Position numbers and translations under genes: made by a program. Below are positions 17,326 through 27,544 of a stretch of 39,868 nt of DNA, piece after piece. Every line of letters starts with the position of its first letter. Within the stretch, counting starts at the first letter, position 1. The notes below the pieces were generated by a model. It was not told the origin of the DNA, did no database searches, and saw nothing but the letters and a program-made list of their open reading frames with translations. Source of the stretch: an uncultured bacterium (GTDB lineage Bacteria > Bacteroidota > Ignavibacteria > Kapaibacteriales > UBA2268); NCBI GenBank assembly GCA_937875295.1, contig CALLXS010000040.1, forward strand, positions 1 to 39,868, given 5' to 3'.

Positions 17326-20300
17326 TTATTTTTTCACTACAATTTGCTTATTAATTGTGTGAGTACCATCAGTGATTACAATTGTATAAGTACCATTTGA
17401 TAGTTCACTTGAATTAATAAATGCTTCATTATTACCTGGATGTGCTGATCCATTGAAAATTGTTTGTACTTTTTTACCAGTAATATCGAAAATCGAAACA
17501 TCTACATTAGCTTTTCCAGCTGCGTTGAAAATAATTGTAGCAACATCATCAACAGGATTTGGAGAGACTTTTATAAATGATAATTGATTATTATCGAAAT
17601 CAATTTCAATTTCATTGCTATAAGAGTAAGTACCATCATTATCAATGATTTTTAATCTATAGATATATTTATTACCTACATTTACTTCTCTGTCAATAAA
17701 TGGACCGTATTCTAAAGGAAGTGATGAAGTTTTACCAGCTGCCACAGTTTCAATAACTTTAAATGGTGATACACCACTATAATTTGAAACTGCTTTTTCT
17801 AATTCAAATCTATTTGAATTTAGCTCGTAAATTGTTTTCCAACCTAATTGAACAGTATTATTAACTTTAATAGCGTCGAAATCAGCTAATTCTACAGGAA
17901 CTGAGTAAATACCACCGTTTCTGTTTAAGAAATCTAAAATACTTCTTAATACATTTTCGCCCGGATTAATATGTCTCCAATCAGCAGTCAAGTATACAAT
18001 ATTTTTATAAATACTTGTTGTAGCTACACCCATTGTAGAGTCAGTAGCTCCTGGAGCAACTTGGTCAAACATATAAGCAGGGAATGATACAGCATCACCA
18101 CCAGATGTAATAGGAGTAATGTTTCCTGGATAAGGATCTGCATCACCAGGGAAAGTAGTTCTCATTAAACTATCTGTTTCTGTGAATCCGTTAATTTGTA
18201 AGCTTGAACCGTGAATTTTATGTCCATGATAAGATGCATAAGTTCCATTAGGATTAATTAATGGGCTCTTTGGATTAGCCGGCATTGCTCTTAAAATGTC
18301 TTTTGCGAATAAAGAATCATATTGATAATAATTCGGATTAGTAATCTCGCGAGACATTTCTTGGCTAGCTACTATAAAATTACGCTTAAAGTTATCGTTA
18401 AAAGTAGAATTGAAATATTTTTTAACGTCGTTGATTTGAGTTTTTGTAATTGGTTTATCATCGCCGTCAGTCCAGAATAAAGTTACATATAAATTATAAT
18501 CGACTGCTTTAGCTTCCCAACCGTTTCTATCGAATACATCATAATTATTTAATGAATCAGGATTAGAATAGAAGCCAACTTTATTTAAATTAACTCTTAA
18601 GCTGTCATAATTTAATCTACCAGCGATTTGGTCAAGTGTAGGAGTCTGATTTACGATATTTGTAGCAATATTTTCGCCAGATACAAGCATTGAAGCATTT
18701 GATTTAGGCACGAAATATCTTACAAATTTTTCGTAGTAATCATTGTCATATCTTGCTTCTGCTACCATTAATTGTACTCTTAATTTATATCTAGGAGTTA
18801 CATTATTTTCCATTCCTTTGAAAGTAGCAGGAACATTATAATTATATAAAGTCATCATTCTTTGTCTTACTGCTGGATCGCTATAATTAGCATTAGCCAT
18901 TTTTATGAAATCAGAATAAGAACGTGGGAACAAAGTATCGAATGAATTAGGGAATTCATGGCTTACGTTAGTGATGTCATTTGGTGCAATACCAATAAAT
19001 TTATCCACTGAATCGATTAGAACAAATGTACCATTAGCTGCTTCTACATATAATAATATACGAGCATTGACATTAGAACGAGGAAGCATACCATTATTTC
19101 TTGTAACTGCTTCGATTCTATAAGGTGGTAATTGCATAATATATTGTGCATCAGCGAATACACCACTACCAGCTTGATAACGGCGAGGTTCGATTATATT
19201 CTCTACAGAAACATCTTCTGAATATACTCTACCGCTAAATTCTGAAGCTCCTATATCATAACGTTGGTTTGCTTCGCCTCTGAAATTACTATCAATATCA
19301 CGAGGTATGTAATTAGTTAATTGCTCACCAGCATTATTTAAAATTGAACTCATTGGAGGTAATGGACTTAATTTTACTCTTAATGTAGTATAAGATTGTC
19401 CAACTCTATTTATAGTTAAATCTTGAGTAAATCTACCTTGAATAGAATTCATATCTTGGAATGTCCAGTTCTGCCATTGTTGTAAATTAATATATTCGTT
19501 TACATAACCTAATTCTGTAATTCTGTTTGTGCTATCAGTCTCAATATATCTATAAATAGATGCTTGAGTACCAGGAGCTAATTCATAAGCATTTCTATCT
19601 GATAAATATGCTGGTTTGAATGGGAATGGTCCAGTCATAACTATACAGCTTGCTACTTCAGTAACGCTTGTATCAATAGATAAATCTTGAATTGCAATTG
19701 CATTACTATAAATTTTAGCATTATGAATATTTAATGCACCAATACCAGCTATAAGACCAATATTATTAATAGGGTCATTATTTATAATAATTGTATTATT
19801 AGCAATTAAAGCATTACGAAGTAAATGTTTTAGATTTGCTGCTTTTGAGAAGTTAGTAAACTTATCTTGATTAGGATTATTCTGACGAGGAGCTTTCACT
19901 AAAATACCGAACCTATCAGTATTTACATTCAATGCACTGATATCTCTAATTACATTATTATATATTTCGATGTTCTCATTTTGGTTAGGCATTTCTACAA
20001 GTGAATTACCAGTAGCATATTTATTTAATATACCTTCATACAATACACCATAAGCGCCTTGGTCACCTGAGACATTATATATTTCATTTGCGACAATTTT
20101 GAGATTAGTATTATAAAAGCCCGTATAGCCTCTACCTTCGCCACCGGCGATAATACCAGCAGATACTGGAACTGAAGATATACCATTAATATTAAAGATA
20201 ACGTTATTTCTTACGTTTGTGCTATCTTCAAATCCTACTACGACGCCAGCTCTTTTTACATCATAAATTATATTGCTGATAATTTTGTTGTTTTTATTAT

Positions 20301-22917
20301 AGAATGGTTTTAATTCACCACGTCCAGCATCCATTAAAGGACCAATACCTAAACTTGCGATACCAATTGAGAAACCACTAATTTCGTTTTTGATAATTAA
20401 ATTGTTTTTATTTTCAAGAGTATCTAAGCCATTATTATTTCTAAAATCAGAATATCTATTATCATAAGGAACTGTAGATCTAAATACTATCGCTGCAGAT
20501 ATTGTACCAGTAGCAGTATTATCTAAATCGAATAAAAATTGCATTTTACCAGCATCAAAATATGATAATGGTACCATTGATTGATATGAAGGAGTAGGGC
20601 TAATGTCGGTGAAAATACAATTACGTACTGTATCGTTAGAGCTACCAGGACCAAAATATAGAACTGTTCTACGAGCATTAGTAGTATTCATATTAAATTT
20701 GATAGCATTATAAGGACCACCATCGAAAATTACTGAAGCAGTCGGATTAGCAAATCGTCTTACTACTTCTCTTGGTGATTTAAATACTGCTGCTTCTGGT
20801 TCTGATGGGTAATCATTTTGACCAAATTTAAATCCAACGCCACTTGAAGAAATAATATTAATATTAATGCTTGCACGATTATAATATTTATCAGGATGTG
20901 GCATAAATTTAATCCAATTTGATTTGCTTCCTCCCACTATTGAGGATGAAAAATCTATCGCAGGTTCATTTAATTCTGTTCTTAACCCTACTGTATAATT
21001 ATCATCTGTTAATTTAAATGTAGTAGGACCGTCTAAACCTTTTTCCATAACATTACGCTGAACATCTTCAAGAGTAGCGAAATTTCGTTCTTGTCCAGCA
21101 AATCTTGTTCCTACTGTATATTCACCAGATAATGCAGCTGTCACATAGAATGTATCGAGTATAATATTATTACTTGGGAATGGGTCGCGAGCTGCAATAA
21201 TTTCAGCTTCTGCGAGATAAGTTCCTTCTTCATCAAGTATTACTTCATCATATATTGCTCTACCAAAGCCTTTTCTAATAAGATCTTCAGTAGGTTTGCT
21301 TAAAGTTCTTTTTAATACTCTTACACCATTAGAATTTAATTTATATATTCTAAATACTGTAGCTACGTCTGTAGTATCAGCAAATCCATTATTACCAAAT
21401 CTAACAAATGGTGTAAATGGAACACCTTTGTAATACTTAGAATTTGGATTAGGTACTATAATTGTATCAGCATATACTTCTACAGAATATGTAACATTAA
21501 ATATTACATCTTTTCCACCTCTAGGGTAAGTATTATTTGATAAATCTTGATCTGTTTCGCCAATCATTTCAATGTAATATTCAGATTTTATATCACCTAC
21601 TGATGAGTATATAATATTAGGTAATGTTACTACTTTCTTCTCAGCAAATGCCATTGGAACATTATTTCCCTGATATGCTCTCCATCTCAAAGTATCTCTT
21701 TGGAAAGTAACAAAATTTGTACCATTTTGAGCTCTGTGAGAATATTGAGCATATATATTGAATCCATATACAGAGTCAACACCTAAGTTCTGTACTGTAA
21801 TCACACTCGGCACCCAACCACGCGACAGCTCTTTAATATCACCATTTATTGGTTGAGTATTATCGATAATTGCAATATCATGATTTAGTGCTAAAGTAAA
21901 TTTTGATATAGTTGGATTAGAGACATAACCCCAAGAAGGTATTGTTAATACAGCTTCTGCTGTATACTCCCCTCCTTTCAAATTAATATTATTGGTAACA
22001 AAATCTAAACCGCCATTATTTTCTGGATTAGTTAAAGCAGCTAATCCAGTAGCTTGTGTGATTCTATATGTAACATTATCTAAAGAGTTAGTAACGTCAA
22101 GATTTTGATTACTTGGATCTATTTCTCTTACAGCATGATAAATAGTTTGATAATCTATATTGTCAACATTACCAGGACCAGATATTTTATAGGTCATTGT
22201 AGCTGGAGTACCAGCTGGAAGTCCTACTATCTTATATCCAGGATGATTTACATCTGGTAATTGATATATTGCATTTTTACGTAAAACTACTCCTGGTTCA
22301 GGATATATAGCTGAGACACTAGTAGCAAATTTAAACTTTATATTTGGGCGGACAGTATAAAATCCACCCCAAGATGGTAAAGTGGCACAACCCTGACCAT
22401 TATCTTGATACCTTGCAAATGAATATCTGTCAGAAGTTACTGAGTGAGATAATGCATACCAAGAACCACTCCAAACAGTATTATCAAAACAAATATTTAT
22501 TAAAATATTTGATGTCCCGTCCCACATAAATAATTCATCGAGAACAAAATCTCTCCATCCATTTGGTGTAGGAGTATAATTGTAAGGACCCCATACCGTT
22601 GTCCAACCATCTGCCACATATCCGCCTGCTGTAGTTTGCAAGCTAGTATTTTGCATCTTAATGGTTAACCCATTCATAGGCAGACCTGTAGAAGCATTAA
22701 ATTGAAAACTTATAGTTTTAATTGGACCACCAGGGGCATCAATTTCGGCAGCTTTGTAAAGCATCGTTGTATTGGCATCATGATATGTAGTATAAAATGG
22801 AAACTGGAAAGTAGTAGTTCCATTTCCTACTTGCACTTCTATTTGCCCAAAGCCTGAAGCGAAATTTATTAATACCAAAATTGGTATTAATATAAAGAAA
22901 GTTGATAATTTTCTCAT
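17326..22917 (-). CDS. Giant secreted protein with beta-helix region and T9SS type A sorting domain
   Basis: A 1863-residue predicted cell-surface or secreted protein. A signal peptide (1 to about 24) precedes an N-terminal beta-rich domain (about 25-197). Repeated beta-sandwich-like segments follow, including extracellular CARDB-like stretches on NNTYP and SNNIILDTFYV. A right-handed parallel beta-helix spans about 610-1080, with repeated N-x-I-x-N/NNVI motifs. A region near 1435-1680 contains TLFWTDGDDKP and a late NIVYLTADWRHINPGEN...RSILDFLNRN; it resembles the ThuA/GATase-like domains found in large exported FCB proteins. An FnIII-like stretch (VELADFDAIKVNNTVQLGWKT) leads to the C-terminal sorting domain (from about 1781: VSPNPVDD, DITGKKV, LSNGTYTIVI, KQIVVKK). 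The last domain directs export by the Por/T9SS machinery. Ligand or substrate is unknown. It is monocistronic. Confidence 0.9.
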   Translation of the reverse strand: MRKLSTFFILIPILVLINFASGFGQIEVQVGNGTTTFQFPFYTTYHDANTTMLYKAAEIDAPGGPIKTISFQFNASTGLPMNGLTIKMQNTSLQTTAGGYVADGWTTVWGPYNYTPTPNGWRDFVLDELFMWDGTSNILINICFDNTVWSGSWYALSHSVTSDRYSFARYQDNGQGCATLPSWGGFYTVRPNIKFKFATSVSAIYPEPGVVLRKNAIYQLPDVNHPGYKIVGLPAGTPATMTYKISGPGNVDNIDYQTIYHAVREIDPSNQNLDVTNSLDNVTYRITQATGLAALTNPENNGGLDFVTNNINLKGGEYTAEAVLTIPSWGYVSNPTISKFTLALNHDIAIIDNTQPINGDIKELSRGWVPSVITVQNLGVDSVYGFNIYAQYSHRAQNGTNFVTFQRDTLRWRAYQGNNVPMAFAEKKVVTLPNIIYSSVGDIKSEYYIEMIGETDQDLSNNTYPRGGKDVIFNVTYSVEVYADTIIVPNPNSKYYKGVPFTPFVRFGNNGFADTTDVATVFRIYKLNSNGVRVLKRTLSKPTEDLIRKGFGRAIYDEVILDEEGTYLAEAEIIAARDPFPSNNIILDTFYVTAALSGEYTVGTRFAGQERNFATLEDVQRNVMEKGLDGPTTFKLTDDNYTVGLRTELNEPAIDFSSSIVGGSKSNWIKFMPHPDKYYNRASININIISSSGVGFKFGQNDYPSEPEAAVFKSPREVVRRFANPTASVIFDGGPYNAIKFNMNTTNARRTVLYFGPGSSNDTVRNCIFTDISPTPSYQSMVPLSYFDAGKMQFLFDLDNTATGTISAAIVFRSTVPYDNRYSDFRNNNGLDTLENKNNLIIKNEISGFSIGIASLGIGPLMDAGRGELKPFYNKNNKIISNIIYDVKRAGVVVGFEDSTNVRNNVIFNINGISSVPVSAGIIAGGEGRGYTGFYNTNLKIVANEIYNVSGDQGAYGVLYEGILNKYATGNSLVEMPNQNENIEIYNNVIRDISALNVNTDRFGILVKAPRQNNPNQDKFTNFSKAANLKHLLRNALIANNTIIINNDPINNIGLIAGIGALNIHNAKIYSNAIAIQDLSIDTSVTEVASCIVMTGPFPFKPAYLSDRNAYELAPGTQASIYRYIETDSTNRITELGYVNEYINLQQWQNWTFQDMNSIQGRFTQDLTINRVGQSYTTLRVKLSPLPPMSSILNNAGEQLTNYIPRDIDSNFRGEANQRYDIGASEFSGRVYSEDVSVENIIEPRRYQAGSGVFADAQYIMQLPPYRIEAVTRNNGMLPRSNVNARILLYVEAANGTFVLIDSVDKFIGIAPNDITNVSHEFPNSFDTLFPRSYSDFIKMANANYSDPAVRQRMMTLYNYNVPATFKGMENNVTPRYKLRVQLMVAEARYDNDYYEKFVRYFVPKSNASMLVSGENIATNIVNQTPTLDQIAGRLNYDSLRVNLNKVGFYSNPDSLNNYDVFDRNGWEAKAVDYNLYVTLFWTDGDDKPITKTQINDVKKYFNSTFNDNFKRNFIVASQEMSREITNPNYYQYDSLFAKDILRAMPANPKSPLINPNGTYASYHGHKIHGSSLQINGFTETDSLMRTTFPGDADPYPGNITPITSGGDAVSFPAYMFDQVAPGATDSTMGVATTSIYKNIVYLTADWRHINPGENVLRSILDFLNRNGGIYSVPVELADFDAIKVNNTVQLGWKTIYELNSNRFELEKAVSNYSGVSPFKVIETVAAGKTSSLPLEYGPFIDREVNVGNKYIYRLKIIDNDGTYSYSNEIEIDFDNNQLSFIKVSPNPVDDVATIIFNAAGKANVDVSIFDITGKKVQTIFNGSAHPGNNEAFINSSELSNGTYTIVITDGTHTINKQIVVKK

Positions 22918-22960
22918 AGAGAAACCTCTAATTATAATTATTAATATTATTAATTTATTT

Positions 22961-22968
22961 CAAATTTA
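22961..22968 (-). promoter_or_regulatory. TAAATTTG box, -7 element candidate of the giant cargo gene
   Basis: On the minus strand this is an exact TAnnTTTG match 43 bases before the ATG at 22917. A purine-rich AGAGG also lies on the minus strand about 5-10 bases before the ATG. Confidence 0.45.
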
Positions 22969-23049
22969 TAGATTTTTTTAAAAAGTGATTTTTTCTTTAG
23001 TAGAAACATTCAAAAAAACGCACATTTTATAAAATACAAATTAATAATA

Positions 23050-23094
23050 AAAAATGTAATAAAAAAATATTTTTTAAGTTTTTATTACATTTTT
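23050..23094 (-). terminator. AT-only long-stem terminator after the DUF2851 gene
   Basis: A perfect 16-bp inverted repeat (23050-23065 with 23079-23094) with a 13-base loop and T-runs on the minus strand, 57 bases after the stop at 23152. The stem holds only two G:C pairs, so its strength is uncertain. Confidence 0.6.
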
Positions 23095-23151
23095 ACGGTT
23101 ATTTTGTAACTTTTTTATTTTTTTGTATAAATTTAATAATCTTAATTAAAT

Positions 23152-24186
23152 TTACTTTTCTTTTATATAAGGATTTTGCCCAATTTGATAAAAATCAAGA
23201 ATTTCACCTAAACTATAATTTAATAAATAGTCGCTTGTATTATCAGAATTTGTATCTTTTTTTGAACCAAACATTCTATTATATTCGAGCATCCCTTGCT
23301 GTTGCCATAGGAAATTTTGAGATATATGAGGAAATTTCTTCTTTAATATCCCATAAGAGCCAATAGACGGCGTTGACCAATACCACAGAAATAAATTAAT
23401 TCTAGCTTCCTCTCCAGACTGAGCAAGCGAAATGGGAAAAATACAATTTAATACGATTTCTCTGCGTAAGCTTGCTCCAATTCCTGAGCTACTATCTTTA
23501 AGTAATGCAACTAATTTATCTGGAATCTCTGAGCATTCAATTGAATTTATAGATAACAAGAAACTATAAAATTTTGTATTCTGCCAATTACTCAAGAAAT
23601 TATCTAAAAATTCTGCATTATATTTAGGTCTTCTGCGAAGAGATAAATACCTACTAAAAAAATTTTTTAATATTATAAGAGTAGCATTTTGGAATTCATC
23701 ATTGTTAAGAATTTTTTTTATCTCAGCTGTTTTTCGCAAAATCCTGCTTAATGAATACTGATGAAGAGCCTCAATTTCACTGCTATCATCAGAACTTGTA
23801 TAATTATTTATTAGATTATGTTTTTTATCAAATTCATTCAATTCTTCATTTGATATTAATAAAGTATGGAATTGATTATTAACATCTAAATCATTATTTG
23901 AGACAATATGTAGAATTACCTTTTTATATCGCTCATCTAAGCTATGCTTATGCTTATTCCAATCTGAACTATTCTTATGATATTCAGCATCACCAATAAT
24001 TATTTGACTATCAATCATCACAGCCAAATCTAAAAAATCAGGTCCTTCTAAATTATTATGGACTCCTGGCGATAAAATTTGTATGCGTTTGCCAGCTACA
24101 GTATTTCTAATAATTGAGGGATTTGAAATTAAGTTATGAACTTTTTTTTGTAAAAACCTTTCATTATATAAGCTGTAATTTTCCAT
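23152..24186 (-). CDS. DUF2851 family protein
   Basis: A 344-residue soluble protein of DUF2851, a family found mainly in Bacteroidota and relatives. Recognisable landmarks are LQKKVHNL near the start, SPGVHNNLEGPDFLDLAVMID, IIGDAEYHKNSSDWNKHKHSLDERYKKVILHIV, and a C-terminal FPISLAQSGEEARINLFLWYW...LWQQQGMLEYNRMFG. The conserved acidic and histidine residues around GDAEYHKNSSDW recall restriction-endonuclease-like folds, but no activity is established. It follows pyrF by 28 bases on the same strand yet has its own TAnnTTTG box. Confidence 0.88.
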   Translation of the reverse strand: MENYSLYNERFLQKKVHNLISNPSIIRNTVAGKRIQILSPGVHNNLEGPDFLDLAVMIDSQIIIGDAEYHKNSSDWNKHKHSLDERYKKVILHIVSNNDLDVNNQFHTLLISNEELNEFDKKHNLINNYTSSDDSSEIEALHQYSLSRILRKTAEIKKILNNDEFQNATLIILKNFFSRYLSLRRRPKYNAEFLDNFLSNWQNTKFYSFLLSINSIECSEIPDKLVALLKDSSSGIGASLRREIVLNCIFPISLAQSGEEARINLFLWYWSTPSIGSYGILKKKFPHISQNFLWQQQGMLEYNRMFGSKKDTNSDNTSDYLLNYSLGEILDFYQIGQNPYIKEK

Positions 24187-24209
24187 AATAATTATTTATA
24201 ATGCTTACA

Positions 24210-24217
24210 CAAATTTA
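24210..24217 (-). promoter_or_regulatory. TAAATTTG box, -7 element candidate of the DUF2851 gene
   Basis: On the minus strand this is an exact TAnnTTTG match 23 bases before the ATG at 24186. It touches the end of pyrF. Confidence 0.35.
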
Positions 24218-25039
24218 TAAATTTTCATCAATTGAGTTAAATAAATTTTTGTAATTCTCAGCTTTTAAATTTACTTTTTCTTCGAAATTAATTTCATTTG
24301 AGGTATAAATAATATCTCTTGATACATTTATCAAATATGGATTATGAGAATTATATTTCAGCAATTCAGTTGCATTTCCACCTTGAGTGCCGATCCCAGG
24401 GAACAATAACAATCTATTTGGAATTATCTCTCTAATTCCTTTTAGCATTTCAGGATGTGTAGCCCCAATTACATAACCTAATTGATTTTCATCAGCCCAT
24501 TTGCTAGAAATCTCAATTATTTTTTTATAAAGCGGGATACCGCTTTCGAGGTTAAGCATTTGAAAATCTTGCGATCCTTTATTTGACGTAAGAGCTAGCA
24601 AAAATACAAATTTTTCTTTATCTTCTAAAAATGGCAAAACGCAATCACTTCCCATTAATGGATTTACAGTAATTGAGTCAAAACCCATATCAATTAAGAT
24701 AGCTTTTGAATAAGCAGCAGAAGTATTTCCAATATCACCTCTTTTAGCATCTGCGATATTTAAAATAATTTTATCTTGATGATTATGATTAATATAATTA
24801 ATTGTTTTTTTAATTAAATCAATCCCATCGCTTCCATATTGCTCATAAAAGGCAAAATTTATTTTATAACTGCAGACTAAATCAATTGTAGCGTCAATTA
24901 TTTTTTTATTAAATTCAAATAACCCATTCACATTTTTTTCTATATGCTTAGGTAATTTTTCAATTGTCGAGTCTAATCCTACGCACAATTTAGAATTATT
25001 TTTTTCTTGAGCAAATTTTAGTTTTTCAAAAGCTATCAT
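24215..25039 (-). CDS. pyrF: Orotidine 5'-phosphate decarboxylase, type 2
   Basis: Last step of de novo UMP synthesis: decarboxylation of OMP. The 274-residue length and motif order fit the type 2 (PyrF-II) subfamily: CVGLDS (19-24), the catalytic DAKRGDIGNT with Asp97, Lys99 and Asp102, VNPLMGSDCVLPF, VIGATHPE, and the phosphate-binding FPGIGTQGG. The start is ATG 25039. It lies 24 bases downstream of the M48 peptidase gene on the same strand. No other pyrimidine genes are in the window. Confidence 0.96.
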   Translation of the reverse strand: MIAFEKLKFAQEKNNSKLCVGLDSTIEKLPKHIEKNVNGLFEFNKKIIDATIDLVCSYKINFAFYEQYGSDGIDLIKKTINYINHNHQDKIILNIADAKRGDIGNTSAAYSKAILIDMGFDSITVNPLMGSDCVLPFLEDKEKFVFLLALTSNKGSQDFQMLNLESGIPLYKKIIEISSKWADENQLGYVIGATHPEMLKGIREIIPNRLLLFPGIGTQGGNATELLKYNSHNPYLINVSRDIIYTSNEINFEEKVNLKAENYKNLFNSIDENL

Positions 25040-25063
25040 TTTAATTCAATTTGTTGTTAAATA

Positions 25064-25918
25064 TTATAATCCAAATTTATTCTTGAATGCAGAATATTCA
25101 GTTTGAAAAATAGTTGCATCAATTGGAGCTGGGATATTATCAGCTTTTTCAAATTCTTCTACTGCAACTACTCTATCTTTAGAATAAGGGTGCGTAGCAA
25201 AGAGCATTTGGAAAGAAGAAGGTCTTTCTCCTCCAGCACTTTGTTCAGTTTCAAGTACTCTATTAAAAAAGTATTTCATTCCAGCTGGGTAATATTTAGT
25301 ATCTTTTAAATACATATATGCATATTTATCTGCTTCGTATTCATCGTCTCTACTATTTTTAAGGATACCTAAATTTGATGCAATATTTGCTAAAATTGCT
25401 TCCCATTGAGCAGGAGATTGTCCTAATACAATTTGTGCAAGCAATCCAATACCATATTCTGTAGTCATTCTTTTAGTAGAATGTCTTCTATCATTATGAG
25501 CCATTTCGTGAGCAATGACTGATGCTAATTCAGCTTTATTTTGAGCGAATTTTAATAATCCAGTATAGACATAAACATAACCTCCAGCAGTAGCGAAAGC
25601 ATTGACTGTGTTTAAATCATTAATTATTTGGACATTATAATTAAAGACTTCGCTATAGTTAATTGAATTAGATTTAGCGATTTCATTTACAATATCCTGC
25701 AAATATGCTTGCATTTCAGCATTATTATATATTGGATATTGAGCTTTATTATTTTCTAATTTTAGTTCGGAATCGATTTGAGAACCGATAGTAACATCAT
25801 CAGAAACACTATAAAGATTTACGCCACCTTCATCAGAACACGATAGCATCATAATAGGCATAAAAGCTATTATTAAATAGCGGTAAGCATATTGCTTAAA
25901 TAGAATCAATTTATTCAT
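25064..25918 (-). CDS. M48 family metallopeptidase, lipoprotein (BepA/LoiP/Oma1-like)
   Basis: A 284-residue zinc peptidase predicted to sit as a lipoprotein in the envelope (signal 1 to about 26, MMLSC with Cys27). The catalytic motif is HEMAH (His137, Glu138, His141), with the third ligand in DDEYEADKYA (Glu193 or Glu195). AFATAGGYVYVYTGLL upstream of the motif and ATHPYSKDRV near the C-terminus are typical of the M48C group that handles outer-membrane or misfolded envelope proteins. It has no TPR repeats, so it resembles LoiP more than BepA. Likely upstream partner of pyrF in one transcript. Confidence 0.93.
   Translation of the reverse strand: MNKLILFKQYAYRYLIIAFMPIMMLSCSDEGGVNLYSVSDDVTIGSQIDSELKLENNKAQYPIYNNAEMQAYLQDIVNEIAKSNSINYSEVFNYNVQIINDLNTVNAFATAGGYVYVYTGLLKFAQNKAELASVIAHEMAHNDRRHSTKRMTTEYGIGLLAQIVLGQSPAQWEAILANIASNLGILKNSRDDEYEADKYAYMYLKDTKYYPAGMKYFFNRVLETEQSAGGERPSSFQMLFATHPYSKDRVVAVEEFEKADNIPAPIDATIFQTEYSAFKNKFGL
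25072..25079 (-). promoter_or_regulatory. TAAATTTG box inside the end of the M48 gene
   Basis: On the minus strand this is an exact TAnnTTTG match 32 bases before the pyrF ATG, but it lies within the last codons (NKFGL) of the M48 gene. It could be an internal promoter or chance. Confidence 0.25.
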
Positions 25919-26225
25919 TTTTTATCCTAAAATAAATTAAAAAATATATTTTTTCATAAATTAATAATGCGAAATAAATATAAAAATATTGTATTTAATT
26001 AACAAAATAAAAAAGATATTTCCTCATGAAAATTTATTTTTTATTACTAAAATATTTTTTTGTGTTTATAGACTTTATTGATATATAAGAAAATTTATAA
26101 TTTATGAGTTATAATAGATCTAAATAGCTAAGATAATTTTTTTATTTAGAAATATTTTCATAATTTCGATATTATAAAAAAGCAAAATCAATCAAGTAAA
26201 AATATTTTATATAAGGAATTAGTAA
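25919..26225. other. AT-rich intergenic region between divergent M48 and leuC genes
   Basis: A 307-base, very AT-rich stretch that must carry promoters for both directions. I see an AAGGA ribosome binding site at 26213-26217 before leuC. I see no leucine-rich leader peptide, no attenuator hairpin and no TAnnTTTG box. Confidence 0.5.
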
Positions 26226-27524
26226 ATGGGACAAACAGTTGTTCAAAAAATTCTTGCTAAAGCTTGCGGATTAGATAAAGTAGCTGTCGGCGAAATAGTC
26301 GAACCAAAAGTAGATTTAGCAATGTCGCACGAAAATGGCGCCTTAGTAATTAATCAATTTAAAGAAATATACGAAGGCACTGAATTACCTGTAAAAGTAT
26401 GGGATCCCTCGAAAATTGCAATTATTTTCGATCATAGAGTACCTGCCGAAAGCAGCAAAACTGCTACAAATCAAATGAAAATTAGAAATTTCGTGAAAGA
26501 GCAAGGTATTACTAAATTCCATGATATTCGTGGTGATAGGATGGGTATTTGCCACCAAATTTTACCTGAAAATGGTTACGTAAGGCCCGGATATGTAGTA
26601 TGTGGTACTGATAGCCATACTACAAGTCATGGAGCTTTAGGAGCATTTGCTTTCGGAATTGGTGCTACTGAAATGGCTTCAGTTTGGACTCTTGGTACTG
26701 CTCTAAATGTTCCTGTACCACCTACAATTAAAGTAATTGTTACAGGTAAATTAAATCAATTTGTCGAAGCAAAAGATATTATTTTATATTTAATTGGTAA
26801 AATATCTTCTGAAGGAGCTAATAATAAAGTAATTGAATTCCACGGCGATACGATTAAAAATATGAATATTTCCGGAAGACTTACTCTCTGTAATATGGCA
26901 GTGGAAGCTGGCGCTACAAGCGGTATTGTTCCTGCAGATGAAGAAACTCAAAAATATCTTAAATTTGTAGCTGGAGTGCAAGATGATATCGATTTAGTTA
27001 CTCCTGATGAAGATGCTGAATATGATAGCATTGTTGAAATTGATGCCAATACTCTTTCTCCTCAAATTGCATGCCCACACACTGTGGACAATGTAAAACC
27101 AATAGAAGAAGTATCCGGAATTACTGTAAATCAAATTGTTATCGGATCTTGCACAAATGGTAGATTAGAAGATTTAAAAACTGCAGCTGATATTTTAAAA
27201 GGGAATAAAGTAGCTGAACATACTAGAATGCTAATTTTCCCTGCTTCTGGTAAAATTTATCAAGAAGCTATGAAATTAGGCTATTTTAACACTTTAATGG
27301 AAGCTGGAGCTGTAGTAGCAAATAGCGGCTGCGGTCCTTGTCTTGGGATACATCAAGGCGCCTTGGGAGATGGAGAAGTTGCTCTATCGACTACAAATAG
27401 AAATTTCAAAGGTAGAATGGGCAACCCTAAATCTGAAGTATATTTATGCTCTCCAGCTGTAGCTGCTGCTTCTGCGATTATGGGATTTATCACAGACCCT
27501 AGAAAAATTCAATTAAATGATTAA
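26226..27524 (+). CDS. leuC: 3-isopropylmalate dehydratase large subunit (archaeal/type 2 LeuC-HacA family)
   Basis: Aconitase-superfamily 4Fe-4S hydro-lyase that, with LeuD, isomerises 2- to 3-isopropylmalate. The cluster ligands are Cys309 in GSCTNG and Cys369 and Cys372 in CGPC. Other marks are the N-terminal GQTVVQKILAKACG, TDSHTTSHGALGAFAFGIG and GRMGNPKSEVYLCSP. At 432 residues it belongs to the shorter class shared by archaeal IPMI, homoaconitase and dimethylmalate dehydratase, not the roughly 466-residue enterobacterial type. An AAGGA site precedes the ATG. leuD follows 20 bases later. Without leuA or leuB nearby, the exact substrate is not fixed by context. Confidence 0.9.
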   Translation: MGQTVVQKILAKACGLDKVAVGEIVEPKVDLAMSHENGALVINQFKEIYEGTELPVKVWDPSKIAIIFDHRVPAESSKTATNQMKIRNFVKEQGITKFHDIRGDRMGICHQILPENGYVRPGYVVCGTDSHTTSHGALGAFAFGIGATEMASVWTLGTALNVPVPPTIKVIVTGKLNQFVEAKDIILYLIGKISSEGANNKVIEFHGDTIKNMNISGRLTLCNMAVEAGATSGIVPADEETQKYLKFVAGVQDDIDLVTPDEDAEYDSIVEIDANTLSPQIACPHTVDNVKPIEEVSGITVNQIVIGSCTNGRLEDLKTAADILKGNKVAEHTRMLIFPASGKIYQEAMKLGYFNTLMEAGAVVANSGCGPCLGIHQGALGDGEVALSTTNRNFKGRMGNPKSEVYLCSPAVAAASAIMGFITDPRKIQLND

Positions 27525-27544
27525 TTAAGAAAGGTAATAATATA

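Noticed and set aside
25919..26225. Leucine attenuator or T-box upstream of leuC
   Set aside because: No leucine-rich leader peptide, specifier-like stem or terminator/antiterminator pair could be found.
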